Assembly: GCA_900696645.1 (NCBI GenBank)
Contig: CAADGV010000010.1
Coordinates: 31,015 to 95,014, forward strand
DNA length: 64,000 nt
Source: an uncultured Chlorobiota bacterium
GTDB lineage: Bacteria > Bacteroidota > Ignavibacteria > UBA10030 > UBA6906
Reading direction: 5' to 3'
Shown here: positions 20,316 to 29,583 of the stretch, one piece after another
How positions within the stretch are numbered: position 1 is the stretch's first letter
Layout: the number at the start of each line of letters is the position of its first letter
Translations under genes and position numbers: made by a program
Notes under the pieces: model-generated
Seen by the model: the letters and a program-made list of their open reading frames with translations, nothing else
What the model was told of the DNA's origin: nothing
Database searches by the model: none

Positions 20316-20774
20316 ATGAAGACAACAAAGCGTTACGGCAAAAAAGCCGATGCAGCCCTGACACTCTGGGTGAAACTCGCGAGGGCCTTTTCGGTGTTTT
20401 CCAAAGCAACAGGCGACGATATTGAAGGGTACGGACTGACTCAAGCACAATTCGGGGTGCTTGAGTGTCTCGGCCACCTCGGCCCGATGACAATGGGGGA
20501 GTTGTGCCGCAAGAAACTGGTCAGCGGCGGCAACATGACGGTTGTGGTCGATAATCTCGAAAAACTATCGCTTGTCGAGCGCGTACACAGCACAAGAGAC
20601 AGGCGGGCGATAACGCTTCAACTTACAGCAAAGGGGAAGAAGCTGTTCAAGGAGATCTTTCCGAAGCACGCAAAGTATGTTGCGTCGCTCGCATCGGCTC
20701 TGTCGGCAGAGGAACAGGTACAGTTGGGCACGCTCCTGAAGAAACTTGGGTTGTCGTTAAGGGAACCGAAATAG
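20316..20774 (+). CDS. MarR family transcriptional regulator
   Basis: 152 residues with a winged helix-turn-helix: recognition region MTMGELCRKKLVSGGNMTVVVDNLEKLSLVER split over helix and wing (~60-92), then RDRRAITLQLTAKGKKLF (wing, ~96-113). Start at ATG 20316 (MKTTKRYGKK) rather than the upstream in-frame ATG 20277, which lies in the promoter -10 region. MarR dimers usually repress their own gene and neighbours until an electrophile, phenol or quinone disrupts binding. The following genes (nitroreductase, YceI, dioxygenase) resemble the Bacillus MhqR/CatR quinone-stress regulons, which supports that role. There is no Cys in the DNA-binding region, so the sensing mode is unclear. Confidence 0.9.
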   Translation: MKTTKRYGKKADAALTLWVKLARAFSVFSKATGDDIEGYGLTQAQFGVLECLGHLGPMTMGELCRKKLVSGGNMTVVVDNLEKLSLVERVHSTRDRRAITLQLTAKGKKLFKEIFPKHAKYVASLASALSAEEQVQLGTLLKKLGLSLREPK

Positions 20775-20793
20775 GTTCTTTGTTGTTAAATGC

Positions 20794-20819
20794 TTTGAAT
20801 TCAAAATATCCTAATTCAA
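20794..20819. promoter_or_regulatory. MarR-type operator, copy 2 (inverted relative to copy 1)
   Basis: TTTGAATTCAAA at 20794-20805 followed by a CTAATTCAA half-site. Read on the minus strand, this 26-bp block matches copy 1 at 25 of 26 positions. It lies between marR and the nitroreductase start at 20827 and could add a second, regulator-controlled entry point for the downstream genes. Confidence 0.7.
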
Positions 20820-20826
20820 AGCAGGA

Positions 20827-21441
20827 ATGGATTCCGGTCTGGTCATGGTCGATACACACATTCTAGAAAGTACACGCATTCCCCTTGATGAAGCTATTGG
20901 CATGCGGTGGAGTCCGAAAGGTTTTTTGGATATTCCGGTCGAACCTGAGAAGCTCAGAAGTCTTTTTGAAGCGGCACGCTGGTCACCGTCAAGCCGCAAT
21001 GAGCAGCCTTGGCGCTTCATCGTTGAAACGAAGTCTCATCCTGAAGGCTATGAACGCCTTTTCAGCACGTTGACGGAAAGCAACAAAAGCTGGGCGTGTC
21101 AGGCTCCTCTGTTGATTGCCGGGTTTGCCAAGAAACACTTTGATCGCGACAACATGCCGAATCGAACAGCCATGTATGACACAGGCGGCGCCGTGGCGAA
21201 CCTTACAGTGCAGGCCGTTTCTCTCGGATTGCAGGTTCATCAGATGGGCGGGTACGACATGCGCCTGCTGAAAGAGCTGTACAACGTTCCCGAGGAGTTC
21301 GAGCCTGCTGCAATTCTGGCCGTAGGATATGCTGACGAAGGGGGGCGATCATCACGTGTTCGACTGCGACGTGAGTTGAATACAATGGTGTACGAAGGAG
21401 TGTGGGGTCGGGCGTCTGAGCTTCTGCACTCAAAATTGTAG
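20827..21441 (+). CDS. Nitroreductase family protein (MhqN/NfsB-like flavoenzyme)
   Basis: 204 residues with the nitroreductase FMN fold: RWSPSSRNEQPWRF near 53-66 holds the FMN-phosphate-binding segment, and LAVGYADEG near 170 is the usual C-terminal strand. Family members reduce nitroaromatics or quinones by two-electron transfer with NAD(P)H. It is 52 bp after marR, directly after the second operator, and upstream of a CatE/MhqO-like dioxygenase, matching the gene pairing in quinone-stress operons. The start is uncertain: ATG 20827 has AGGA touching it, and ATG 20845 has only a weak ribosome site. Confidence 0.88.
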   Translation: MDSGLVMVDTHILESTRIPLDEAIGMRWSPKGFLDIPVEPEKLRSLFEAARWSPSSRNEQPWRFIVETKSHPEGYERLFSTLTESNKSWACQAPLLIAGFAKKHFDRDNMPNRTAMYDTGGAVANLTVQAVSLGLQVHQMGGYDMRLLKELYNVPEEFEPAAILAVGYADEGGRSSRVRLRRELNTMVYEGVWGRASELLHSKL

Positions 21442-21485
21442 TCACATACACATCATCAATAACCATTAACTAAGGAGAGAAAACC

Positions 21486-22076
21486 ATGAAGCATACCATT
21501 CTTGCCCTGCTTGTGTTTGCAGCATTCAGCGTACAGGCGCAGACTAAGTGGACTCTCGACAAATCACACAGCAATGTGAATTTTGCCGTCGGCCACATGG
21601 TCTTTTCTGAGGTCACCGGCTTGTTCAGAGAATTTGATGCGACTCTTGTTGCATCAAAGGATGATCTGACGGACGCCAAGATCGAAGCGACCATCAAGAC
21701 GGCAAGCATTGACACGCAGAATGAGCGGCGGGACAATCACTTGCGATCGGATGATTTTCTGAATGCCGAGAAGTTTCCAGAGATCAAGTTCGTGAGCACA
21801 AAGGTTGAGAAAACCGGAGAGAAGTCGTATACGATCACCGGCAACCTGACGATACGCGACGTAACAAAGCCCGTGGTGCTTGATACTGAGTTTCGCGGAA
21901 CGGTCAACGATCCTTGGGGAAATATCAAGTACGGTTTCAAGGCCACCACCAAGATCGACAGGTTTGAGTTCGGAACTACATGGAACAAAGCTCTTGAGGC
22001 CGGCGGCCTCGTTGCAGGACGTGAGATTGAAATAACACTTCTCATGCAGTTCGCAAAAGAAAAGCAGCAAGGATAA
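21486..22076 (+). CDS. YceI family periplasmic lipid-binding protein
   Basis: 196 residues. Signal peptide to about residue 18 (LLVFAAFSVQAQ), then the YceI lipocalin-like barrel beginning WTLDKSHSNVNFAVGHMVFSE and containing RDNHLRSDDFLNAEKFPEIKF, which is diagnostic for the family. YceI proteins bind isoprenoid quinones or other long amphiphiles in the periplasm. The placement in a MarR-regulated operon with a nitroreductase and an extradiol-type dioxygenase fits a quinone or phenol stress role. AAGGAGAG lies 6 bases before the start. Confidence 0.93.
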   Translation: MKHTILALLVFAAFSVQAQTKWTLDKSHSNVNFAVGHMVFSEVTGLFREFDATLVASKDDLTDAKIEATIKTASIDTQNERRDNHLRSDDFLNAEKFPEIKFVSTKVEKTGEKSYTITGNLTIRDVTKPVVLDTEFRGTVNDPWGNIKYGFKATTKIDRFEFGTTWNKALEAGGLVAGREIEITLLMQFAKEKQQG

Positions 22077-22093
22077 TACAGCGGGGCAGAATC

Positions 22094-22963
22094 ATGAAAT
22101 CCATCTCTCCTGACGCCGGCATTGCATATATCCGACTTTCTGTGAACGACCTCAAGAAGTCTGAGGCGTTCTACGGTGCGTTGCTGGGATTTCGTGAAGT
22201 TGCGAGAACTGATTCAGAGGTTGCCCTGTCACCGACAGGGCAACTTCCTTTTCATATCCACCTGAAAGAGAATCCCGAAGCTGAACGTCCGCTACGTGGT
22301 TCTGCCGGATTGTTTCATGTGGCAATCCGTTTTTCTGACAGAAAAGAGCTGGCGAAAGCATTGCTGCGCTTGATCGAAAATCGTTATCCGATTCAAGGTG
22401 CTTCGGATCATGCCGTGAGTGAAGCCATTTACCTGGCCGACTCGGAAGGTAATGGCGTGGAACTCTATTGCGACCGGCCTCGAAGCGAATGGCACCGCAG
22501 CAACGGCGAGATTCACATGGTTACAGAACCGCTTGACGTTGAAGGATTGCTGCAAGCCGCCGATGGCAAGTGGGATGGCATTCATCCCCAAACCGATATC
22601 GGGCATATTCATCTCAGCGTTACGAGCCTTGCCAAAGCCGAGGAATTCTATGTCAAGAACATTGGCTTTGGTGTAACCACAAGGTCGTATCCCGGAGCCT
22701 TGTTTCTTGCAGCCGGCGATTATCATCATCACATCGGCACAAACGTTTGGGCGGGTCGCAACGGCCCGGCAAGGCAGGAGAATACTGCCGGCATTCTTGC
22801 GTTTGGAGTTTCGCTGCCGAAGCAAGAGTGGGAAGCGATGCGACAACGTCTTTCCGAATCGGGATTCTCGTACCCCGCCACTTCAATCTTCGGCATGGAG
22901 CCGATACTACGTCTTCACGACTTCGACGGAATCGGCGTCGAGTTCATACCGGCCGCGATGTAA
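22094..22963 (+). CDS. Two-domain VOC protein, CatE/MhqO-like extradiol dioxygenase
   Basis: 289 residues made of two vicinal-oxygen-chelate domains (~8-130 and ~168-289). The metal site is in the second domain: His173 (HIHLSV), the His cluster 211-213 (YHHHIG) and Glu283 (GVEFIP), the 2-His-1-carboxylate set of type I extradiol dioxygenases. This layout matches Bacillus CatE and MhqO, which open catechol or hydroquinone rings. It follows yceI by 17 bp and ends the MarR-linked set. Substrate is inferred from family and context. Confidence 0.85.
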   Translation: MKSISPDAGIAYIRLSVNDLKKSEAFYGALLGFREVARTDSEVALSPTGQLPFHIHLKENPEAERPLRGSAGLFHVAIRFSDRKELAKALLRLIENRYPIQGASDHAVSEAIYLADSEGNGVELYCDRPRSEWHRSNGEIHMVTEPLDVEGLLQAADGKWDGIHPQTDIGHIHLSVTSLAKAEEFYVKNIGFGVTTRSYPGALFLAAGDYHHHIGTNVWAGRNGPARQENTAGILAFGVSLPKQEWEAMRQRLSESGFSYPATSIFGMEPILRLHDFDGIGVEFIPAAM

Positions 22964-22995
22964 CACCTTCTTTGCAGTCCCTCCGTTTCGATTCA

Positions 22996-23024
22996 TTGAT
23001 AGTCACTCCGTTTTTACCTATCTT
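22996..23024 (+). promoter_or_regulatory. Putative promoter of aspS
   Basis: TTGATA (22996-23001), 17-bp spacer, TATCTT (23019-23024) in the 114-bp gap before aspS. Reasonable spacing and position; not confirmed. Confidence 0.4.
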
Positions 23025-23077
23025 GACTTCCAAATGCTGATGCATTTCTCAAGTTTTCCCGAATAATTGGAGTAGTA

Positions 23078-24844
23078 TTGTCCTCGTTCAAGAAGCGCAC
23101 GCACACATGCGGTGAGTTGCGCGTATCTGACATTGGCAAAACAGTGACACTGACAGGCTGGGTTGACATCAGGCGAGACCTTGGCGGAGTGATTTTCATT
23201 GACTTGCGTGATCGGTATGGAAAAACTCAAGTCGTCTTCAATCCTCAAACCAACGCAGCAGTACACGAGCTTGCCGGGTCGCTGCGGAATGAGTTTGTGA
23301 TTTCGGTGTCAGGTCAAGTTGAACACCGCCCTGATGGCACGAACAATCCGGAGCTTGCGACGGGAGAGATCGACGTGATGGCGACGGAATTGCAGATTCT
23401 CAACAAAGCAGAAACACCTCCGTTCCACATCGAGGATTCAATCGAGACCAACGAAGACTTGCGGTTGAAATTCCGCTACCTTGATTTGCGACGACCGGTG
23501 TTGCAGAACAACATCATCGTCCGCCACAAACTCTACCAGATAGTTCACCGCTATTTTGATGAGAATGATTTTGTGGAAATCGAAACGCCGGTGTTGATGA
23601 AGAGTACGCCGGAAGGCGCAAGAGATTACCTTGTGCCGAGCCGCGTTCAGCACGGGAAGTTCTATGCGCTTCCGCAGTCTCCTCAAACATACAAGCAGAT
23701 TCTCATGGTGGCAGGATTCGACCGGTATGTCCAAATCACGAAATGTTTTCGTGATGAAGACTTGCGGGCTGATCGCCAACCGGAATTTACCCAGATTGAT
23801 GCTGAGATGTCGTTCGTCGATGAAGAGGATGTTCAGCGTATTGCCGAGGGAATGATAGCGAGGATTTTCAAGGACTTGAAAGGGATCGAAATTCAACTTC
23901 CGCTTCCTCGTCTCACATATAAACAGGCGATGGAAATGTACGGCAGTGACAAGCCGGACACGCGGTTTGAAATGAAGATTACGACACTGAACGGGCTGGT
24001 TGAGGGTTCGGGGTTCAAGGTGTTTGCGGATAATGTTGCAAAGGGAGGAACGGTTGCCGGAATTGCCGTACCCGGTGCGGCATCGTTCACTCGCAATCAA
24101 ATGGATAACCTTGTCGACTACGCAAAGAGCCTCGGTGTCGGCGGACTTGCATACATGAAGTGGACGGAGAAAGGACTTGAATCGGCAATCGAGAAATTCT
24201 TGGGCAAAGAGTTGATGGAGAAGATTGCCGCCGTGATGGGCGCAAAGCAGGGCGATTTACTTCTATTTGTTTCGGACTCGTGGTTGAAAACCTACTCGAC
24301 GCTCGGTGCGCTCCGACTTGAAATGGCAAAGCGTCTGAAACTCATAGACGAAGGGAAGTGGAATTTGTTGTGGATTACCGAGTTTCCGATGTTCGAATTT
24401 AGCGAAGAAGAACAGCGCTACGTTGCCATGCATCATCCGTTCACATCGCCGATTCTCGAAGACATACATCTGCTTGATACCGCTCCGGAGAAGGCACGAT
24501 CGAGAGCCTACGATATGGTGTTGAACGGAAATGAGTTGGGCGGAGGAAGCATCCGTATTCATGATTCCGCGCTTCAGTCAAAAGTCTTTTCGTTGTTAGG
24601 AATCGACAAAGAAGATGCTGAGAAGCGATTCGGATTTCTGCTCAACGCGTTCAAATACGGCGCGCCGCCGCATGGCGGCATTGCCTTCGGCCTGGACCGC
24701 ATCGTGATGCTGTTGACGGGGAGCAAGTCACTGCGCGATGTTATTGCCTTTCCGAAAACCGCAAGTGCAATGTCGCTGATGGATGAAGCGCCGAGCGAGG
24801 TTGATGAAAAACAGCTTCGTGAACTGCACATTCGCGTTGTGTAG
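23078..24844 (+). CDS. aspS: Aspartate--tRNA ligase
   Basis: 588 residues, class II synthetase of bacterial type. N-terminal OB anticodon-binding domain (GWVDIRRDLGGVIFIDLRDR, ~24-43), catalytic core with motif 2 in FRDEDLRADRQPEFTQID (~219-236), the bacterial GAD insertion (~280-420) and motif 3 in GIAFGLDRIVMLLTG (~533). The start appears to be TTG 23078 with GGAG five bases before it; no ATG suits the conserved N-terminus. Whether it also charges tRNA-Asn cannot be told from this sequence alone. Confidence 0.95.
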   Translation: MSSFKKRTHTCGELRVSDIGKTVTLTGWVDIRRDLGGVIFIDLRDRYGKTQVVFNPQTNAAVHELAGSLRNEFVISVSGQVEHRPDGTNNPELATGEIDVMATELQILNKAETPPFHIEDSIETNEDLRLKFRYLDLRRPVLQNNIIVRHKLYQIVHRYFDENDFVEIETPVLMKSTPEGARDYLVPSRVQHGKFYALPQSPQTYKQILMVAGFDRYVQITKCFRDEDLRADRQPEFTQIDAEMSFVDEEDVQRIAEGMIARIFKDLKGIEIQLPLPRLTYKQAMEMYGSDKPDTRFEMKITTLNGLVEGSGFKVFADNVAKGGTVAGIAVPGAASFTRNQMDNLVDYAKSLGVGGLAYMKWTEKGLESAIEKFLGKELMEKIAAVMGAKQGDLLLFVSDSWLKTYSTLGALRLEMAKRLKLIDEGKWNLLWITEFPMFEFSEEEQRYVAMHHPFTSPILEDIHLLDTAPEKARSRAYDMVLNGNELGGGSIRIHDSALQSKVFSLLGIDKEDAEKRFGFLLNAFKYGAPPHGGIAFGLDRIVMLLTGSKSLRDVIAFPKTASAMSLMDEAPSEVDEKQLRELHIRVV

Positions 24845-24943
24845 ACAGCAGAATTGAGAATTGCCGGCTGCCGCTTTGGCGAGGGCGATGCAATGCAGCA
24901 ACAAAACAAATCAACCATTCTCTCACTGTTCTAAGGAGGCTTC

Positions 24944-25990
24944 ATGGTTGGCATAGTTGGATACGGGGCATATCTTCCACGATATCGCATCAAAGCAGAG
25001 ACAATAGCAAGACAATGGGGTACAGATCCCGAGGCAATCACACGTGGTCTGCAATTGTATGAAAAGACAGTGCCCGGACAGGATGAAGACACGATTACTA
25101 TTTCAGTATCTGCCGCGAGATATGCGCTTCGGCGGGCACAAATCGACCCCCAAGAGATTGGAGCCGTCTACATTGGCTCAGAGTCTCATCCGTACGCGGT
25201 TAAGCCAAGCGGGACAATCTTGATCGATGCGCTGGGGATTGGCCCGAACGTGCACGTCGCAAGCTACGAGTTTGCATGTAAAGCAGGCAGCGAGGCGATG
25301 TACGTGGCGTACAGTCACGTCAAGGCGGGCGAAATGAAATACGCGTTGGGGATCGGGGCTGATACATCACAAGGCGCGCCCGGTGATGCACTCGAGTACT
25401 CGGCGTCTGCGGGTGGGGCAGCGTTTATCATGGGAAGCGAGCGTGTCGTGGCGGAAATTCTCTTCACACACTCCTACACGTCTGACACCCCCGACTTCTG
25501 GAGACGCGAAGGCGAATCCTATCCGCGTCACGGTGGCCGGTTTACCGGCGATCCTGCATACTTCAAGCACATCATGGGAGCCGCGACCGCGTTGCTAGAG
25601 AAATCCAAAATGTCGCCGGAGGATTTCAAGTACGCAGTCTTTCACATGCCCAACGGAAAATTTCCCAACGAGGTTGGGAAGCGACTGGGATTCAAAAAGG
25701 AACAACTGGAGGCCGGTTGGATTGTTCCGTGGATGGGGAACACCTATTCAGGCTCTTCTCCCACCGGTCTGGCGGCAATTCTTGATGTTGCCAAACCCGG
25801 CGATTTGATTTTCATGGTTTCGTTCGGTTCAGGTGCCGGGAGCGATGGCTTCATTTATCGAGTGACAGACGAGATCACGAAAGTGCAAGACCGTGCCCCG
25901 AAGTTGCGTGAAATGTTGGACAATCAGAAAACCTATCTCAACTACGGCGAGTATGCGAAGTTCCGCCGGAAAATCAAACTCAACGACTAA
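24944..25990 (+). CDS. Archaeal-type hydroxymethylglutaryl-CoA synthase
   Basis: 348 residues. It has the thiolase-superfamily fold with N-terminal [11 protein letters not shown], the catalytic Cys112 ([12 protein letters not shown]) and His234 in FHMPNGKFP, close to archaeal HMG-CoA synthases rather than eukaryotic or Gram-positive MvaS (length ~350, not ~390-460). It would condense acetoacetyl-CoA with acetyl-CoA to HMG-CoA. The next two genes encode an archaeal-type thiolase and a DUF35 protein, which in methanogens form one complex with this enzyme. An AAGGAGG ribosome site precedes ATG 24944. No HMG-CoA reductase or lyase is in the window, so the fate of the product is open. Confidence 0.9.
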   Translation: MVGIVGYGAYLPRYRIKAETIARQWGTDPEAITRGLQLYEKTVPGQDEDTITISVSAARYALRRAQIDPQEIGAVYIGSESHPYAVKPSGTILIDALGIGPNVHVASYEFACKAGSEAMYVAYSHVKAGEMKYALGIGADTSQGAPGDALEYSASAGGAAFIMGSERVVAEILFTHSYTSDTPDFWRREGESYPRHGGRFTGDPAYFKHIMGAATALLEKSKMSPEDFKYAVFHMPNGKFPNEVGKRLGFKKEQLEAGWIVPWMGNTYSGSSPTGLAAILDVAKPGDLIFMVSFGSGAGSDGFIYRVTDEITKVQDRAPKLREMLDNQKTYLNYGEYAKFRRKIKLND

Positions 25991-26001
25991 AGGAGGCCAC
26001 G

Positions 26002-27153
26002 ATGAGAGATGTAGTTGTAATCGGGGCTGGCATGACCCAGTTCGGCGAGCTCTGGAACAAGTCGATTAAGGATATCTTTGTAGAAGCTGCATTGAAGGCA
26101 ATTGAAGATGCCGGCGTCGACCATATTGATTCGATGTATGTTGGTGCGATGTCTCCCGGACTCTTTGTCGGACAAGAACACCTCGGCGCAGTCATGGCGG
26201 ATTACCTTGGCGTTACACCAATACCCGCGACACATGTTGAGTCGGCGTGCGCTTCGGGAGGTGCTTCGTTCCGTCAAGCGTTTCTGGAAGTTGCTTCCGG
26301 AGCGAGTGAAATCGTGTTGGCCGGTGGTGTAGAGAAGATGACAGATGGTGCGGATGTTACCGAGGCGCTTGCAACGGCCGCTGATCAGGAGTATGAGGTC
26401 TATCAGGGTATTACCTTTCCCGGTTTGTATGCGCTGATCGCCCGGGCGCATATGGAACGATACGGAACGACACGTGAGCAATTGGCAGCCGTAGCGGTCA
26501 AGAACCACCGCAACGGTGCGAAGAATCCCAACGCGCAATTTCGTTCTGAGGTCACTGCAGAGCAGGTGATGAAATCAACCATGGTAGCTGACCCGTTGCG
26601 TTTGCTCGACTGCTCGCCTGTAAGCGACGGTGGAGCGGCCGTAATCGTCGCTTCAATGGATGTTGCAAAGAAGTTGAAGAAGAACCCAATCCGTGTGATT
26701 GCCTCCGCGCAATCCTCCGATACCATCGCTTTGCACAGCCGCAAAGACATCACCACCCTGAACTCGGTCGTGAAAGCCGCCGAGAAAGCGTACAAGATTG
26801 CTGATAAGAAGCCTGCCGATATTCACCTTGTCGAAGTCCACGACTGTTTCACGATAGCTGAAATTGTTACGACTGAAGATCTGGGTTTCTTCGAAAAAGG
26901 CAAGGGAGGAGAGGCAGCCGAGAAAGGATGGACATCGATTGAGTGTAAGCGCATTCCGGTAAACACAAGCGGTGGGTTGAAGTCAAAAGGCCATCCGGTC
27001 GGTGCAACGGGTGTTGCTCAAATCATCGAGCTATATGAACAGTTGAACGGTACGGCAGGTTCACGGCAGGTGCAAGGAGCACGCGTCGGGATGGCCCAGA
27101 ACATGGGAGGTACGGGTGCAAGTTGTGTCATTCATATCTTGGAGGCATCATGA
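26002..27153 (+). CDS. Archaeal/SCPx-type thiolase (acetyl-CoA acetyltransferase)
   Basis: 383 residues. Nucleophile Cys83 in ESACASGG, the HDCF segment (~278) and the C-terminal GHPVGATG mark a SCP2/archaeal-type thiolase; the last catalytic Cys of classical thiolases is replaced, as usual in this group. In the archaeal mevalonate module it makes acetoacetyl-CoA and passes it to HMG-CoA synthase. The gene starts 11 bp after that synthase with a perfect AAGGAGG site and overlaps the DUF35 gene at an ATGA, so the three are translationally linked. Confidence 0.92.
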   Translation: MRDVVVIGAGMTQFGELWNKSIKDIFVEAALKAIEDAGVDHIDSMYVGAMSPGLFVGQEHLGAVMADYLGVTPIPATHVESACASGGASFRQAFLEVASGASEIVLAGGVEKMTDGADVTEALATAADQEYEVYQGITFPGLYALIARAHMERYGTTREQLAAVAVKNHRNGAKNPNAQFRSEVTAEQVMKSTMVADPLRLLDCSPVSDGGAAVIVASMDVAKKLKKNPIRVIASAQSSDTIALHSRKDITTLNSVVKAAEKAYKIADKKPADIHLVEVHDCFTIAEIVTTEDLGFFEKGKGGEAAEKGWTSIECKRIPVNTSGGLKSKGHPVGATGVAQIIELYEQLNGTAGSRQVQGARVGMAQNMGGTGASCVIHILEAS

Positions 27154-27539
27154 TCACTGCAAGATATCATCGCGAAATTCCTCAACGATACCGGCTTGAA
27201 GCTGGCAAATGTCTGGCGTGCGGACACCTGAGTTTTCCGCCGCGCCTCGTCTGCCCGGAATGCAAAGCAAAGAAGTTCGAGACGGTAACCTTGAGTGACG
27301 AAGGGACTCTTGTTACGTTTACTGTCGTCCGTGTTGCGTCGGACAAGTTCTCAAAGGAAACACCGTTTCCCGTCGGTATCGTTGAACTGAACGGCGGCGT
27401 TCGCGTCACGGCACAGATTGCAGATGCAAACATCGATGAACTGAAGATTGGCCAGAAGTTGCGGATCGTCTTCCGCAGAATACAGGACGACGGCAAAGCA
27501 GGCATTTTGTGCTACGGATACAAAGCCATCATGGCATAG
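27150..27539 (+). CDS. DUF35 OB-fold protein with zinc ribbon, scaffold of the thiolase/HMG-CoA synthase complex
   Basis: 129 residues: a zinc ribbon with Cys21, Cys24, Cys35 and Cys38 (CLACG ... CPEC), then an OB-fold (~45-125). The DUF35 protein in methanogens bridges thiolase and HMG-CoA synthase and contributes to a shared CoA tunnel. ATG 27150 overlaps the thiolase stop by 4 bp with GGAGG just upstream, supporting stoichiometric production. The role here is inferred from this context. Confidence 0.9.
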   Translation: MITARYHREIPQRYRLEAGKCLACGHLSFPPRLVCPECKAKKFETVTLSDEGTLVTFTVVRVASDKFSKETPFPVGIVELNGGVRVTAQIADANIDELKIGQKLRIVFRRIQDDGKAGILCYGYKAIMA

Positions 27540-27670
27540 GAAACGAAGTACACTTCAGCTATTAGCAGCCGGATCTCTGCTCGCCGGGAAGCTTGGGAAC
27601 GATGCGTAGCAGAATCACGCTGGCACCGAAGGCGGGTTGGGACTCACTCTCTATCACAACAACGTACTGC

Positions 27671-29032
27671 ATGAAAGACAAAATCAGAATTGCATCCGGA
27701 CAAGGATTTTGGGGTGACTTGCAGAATGCCCCGTACGATCAAGTTACCAAAGGTCCGATCGACTACATCATGATGGACTTCCTCGCTGAAGTTACCATGT
27801 CCATCCTGCAAAAGCAGAAAAAGCGCAATCCTGAGACCGGGTATGCGAGAGACCTTGTACACATGATTGAGCATATCTTGCCAATCTGTCTGGAAAAAGG
27901 TATACGGATAATCTCCAACGGCGGCGGCGTCAATCCGAAAGGATGCCGGGATGCAATCTTTAGTTGGGCGCACAAAAAGGGAATCAGGAATCTGAAGATC
28001 GGGACGGTGTTTGGCGACGACATACTTGGAAGTCTGGATGAGTTCAGCAAACGCGGGATTAAGCTGAACAACATGGATACCGGAGAGAGTCTTGATGCAG
28101 TGAGAAACAAAGTGATGAGTGCTAACGTGTACTTTGGTGCATGGCCCATCGTTGATGCCCTGAACCAAGGTGCCCAGATTGTCATCACCGGTCGGACGAC
28201 GGATACCGGCCTGACACTTGCGCCGATGGTTCATGAGTTTGGGTGGAAGGAAGATGACTGGGATAGGATTGCGGCAGGCACAGTTGCCGGCCACATTCTC
28301 GAGTGTGGCGGGCAAGCGAGTGGTGGAAATTTCTCCGCTGATTGGAGGAGTGTTCCCGATCTTGCCCGCATTGGTTTTCCCATCGCTGAAGCGTTTCCAA
28401 ACGGTGAGGTGATCATTACAAAACACGAAAATACCGGAGGACTTGTCTCACGTCAAACAGTAACAGAACAGTTGATGTACGAGATTGGCAATCCGGCCAA
28501 TTACATTACGCCGGATTGTGTCGCGGATTTCACGACCATTCATCTTGAAGATATTGGCCCCAATCGTGTTAGGATGTTTGGCGTAAGAGGCAAACCGGCA
28601 ACGGATTCGTACAAAGTGTCGATGTCGTATCTTGATGGCTACACGGCTATCGGCACGCTGACATACGCATGGCCCGATGCATTGGAAAAGGCAAAAGCCG
28701 CGGATGAGATCCTTCGTAGGCGTCTTTCAGATCTCGGATTGAACTTCGATGAGATTCGGTCGGAGTTTATGGGCTACAATTCGTGCCACGGTCCGCTTTC
28801 GGTTATGCCGAATGAGACAAACGAGGTTGTGCTGCGGATCGGGGTTCGTGGTCACGACCATAAAGCGGTTGAGCGCTTTGGGATGGAACTCGCGCCGCTC
28901 ATACTTACTGGTCCGCCAGCCGTGACAGGTTTTGCCGGCGGTCGCCCGAAACCGAGCGAGGTAGTTGCCTATTGGCCGGCGCTTATTCCCAAGACCGCTG
29001 TACAACCGATCGTCGAAGTTGTTGAAGTGTAA
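27671..29032 (+). CDS. AtuA-family (DUF1446) acyclic terpene utilisation-like protein
   Basis: 453 residues. The start at 27671 (MKDKIRIASGQGFWGD) matches the usual family N-terminus; the longer in-frame ORF from 27593 adds an unlikely leader. Conserved-looking stretches include ISNGGGVNPKGC, GRTTDTGLTLAPM and GYNSCHGPL. AtuA is required for growth of Pseudomonas on citronellol-type terpenes, but its reaction is not known to me. It lies 131 bp after the DUF35 gene on the same strand and upstream of a second AtuA-type domain. The cluster suggests acyl-CoA metabolism of branched acids. Confidence 0.82.
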   Translation: MKDKIRIASGQGFWGDLQNAPYDQVTKGPIDYIMMDFLAEVTMSILQKQKKRNPETGYARDLVHMIEHILPICLEKGIRIISNGGGVNPKGCRDAIFSWAHKKGIRNLKIGTVFGDDILGSLDEFSKRGIKLNNMDTGESLDAVRNKVMSANVYFGAWPIVDALNQGAQIVITGRTTDTGLTLAPMVHEFGWKEDDWDRIAAGTVAGHILECGGQASGGNFSADWRSVPDLARIGFPIAEAFPNGEVIITKHENTGGLVSRQTVTEQLMYEIGNPANYITPDCVADFTTIHLEDIGPNRVRMFGVRGKPATDSYKVSMSYLDGYTAIGTLTYAWPDALEKAKAADEILRRRLSDLGLNFDEIRSEFMGYNSCHGPLSVMPNETNEVVLRIGVRGHDHKAVERFGMELAPLILTGPPAVTGFAGGRPKPSEVVAYWPALIPKTAVQPIVEVVEV

Positions 29033-29100
29033 GAATATTCCCAACTTCTCGTTGGGATCATCCACCACAACACTCATACATCAAGAAAGGAAAAACCGTC

Positions 29101-29256
29101 ATGGCACGAAAACGAACAACTCACAGAAGCGTGTCGGGAACGAAGCTGTATGCGGTGCGGGATTCGAAGGGGAGATTCGTTGATATCCAAACGTACAAGC
29201 GGGCCCATGCTGCCGATCTACGCAAGACCAGCAAGAGTGAAAAGAAGAAGAAATAA
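29101..29256 (+). CDS. Small basic protein of 51 residues, unknown function
   Basis: The ORF starts MARKRTTHRSVSGTKLYAVR and ends with a run of lysines; about a third of its residues are Lys or Arg. AAGGA lies about 8 bases before the ATG. It sits between the two AtuA-type genes, 4 bp before the second, so all three are likely cotranscribed. The central GTKLYAVRDSKGRFVDIQ segment resembles a small conserved protein family I have seen in varied bacteria but cannot name. The charge suggests nucleic-acid binding; this is a guess. Confidence 0.65.
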   Translation: MARKRTTHRSVSGTKLYAVRDSKGRFVDIQTYKRAHAADLRKTSKSEKKKK

Positions 29257-29259
29257 TTC

Positions 29260-29583
29260 ATGAAGATCAGATTGATCGATATCGCCCACGCCCGGTCCGG
29301 CGACAAAGGAGATACCGGAAATGTCGGCGTCATTGCACGTAAACAGGAGTACTATCCGTTGTTGGCAAAGTATCTCACTGTTGAACGAGTGAAGAAACAT
29401 TTCAACGGCATTGCGCTCGGGAAGGTTGAGAGATTTGAAATTCCCAATCTGTGGGCGATTAATTTTCTGCTGCATGAAGCACTCGGAGGCGGTGGCACGA
29501 AGTCCCTCAAGAACGATGCACAAGGTAAAACGCTGAGCAGCGCAATGCTGCGCATGGAATTGGATATTGACGAGAAACTGTAA
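29260..29583 (+). CDS. AtuA-like C-terminal (ferredoxin-fold) domain protein
   Basis: 107 residues beginning MKIRLIDIAHARSGDKGDT, the signature of the small domain that in many proteins is fused to the C-terminus of AtuA. Here it is a separate gene, with the family's GDKGDTGNVGVIA loop and a LWAINFLLHEALGGGG segment. It probably pairs with the product of 27671-29032. The reaction is unknown. A 190-bp stretch with no gene follows before prfB. Confidence 0.82.
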   Translation: MKIRLIDIAHARSGDKGDTGNVGVIARKQEYYPLLAKYLTVERVKKHFNGIALGKVERFEIPNLWAINFLLHEALGGGGTKSLKNDAQGKTLSSAMLRMELDIDEKL

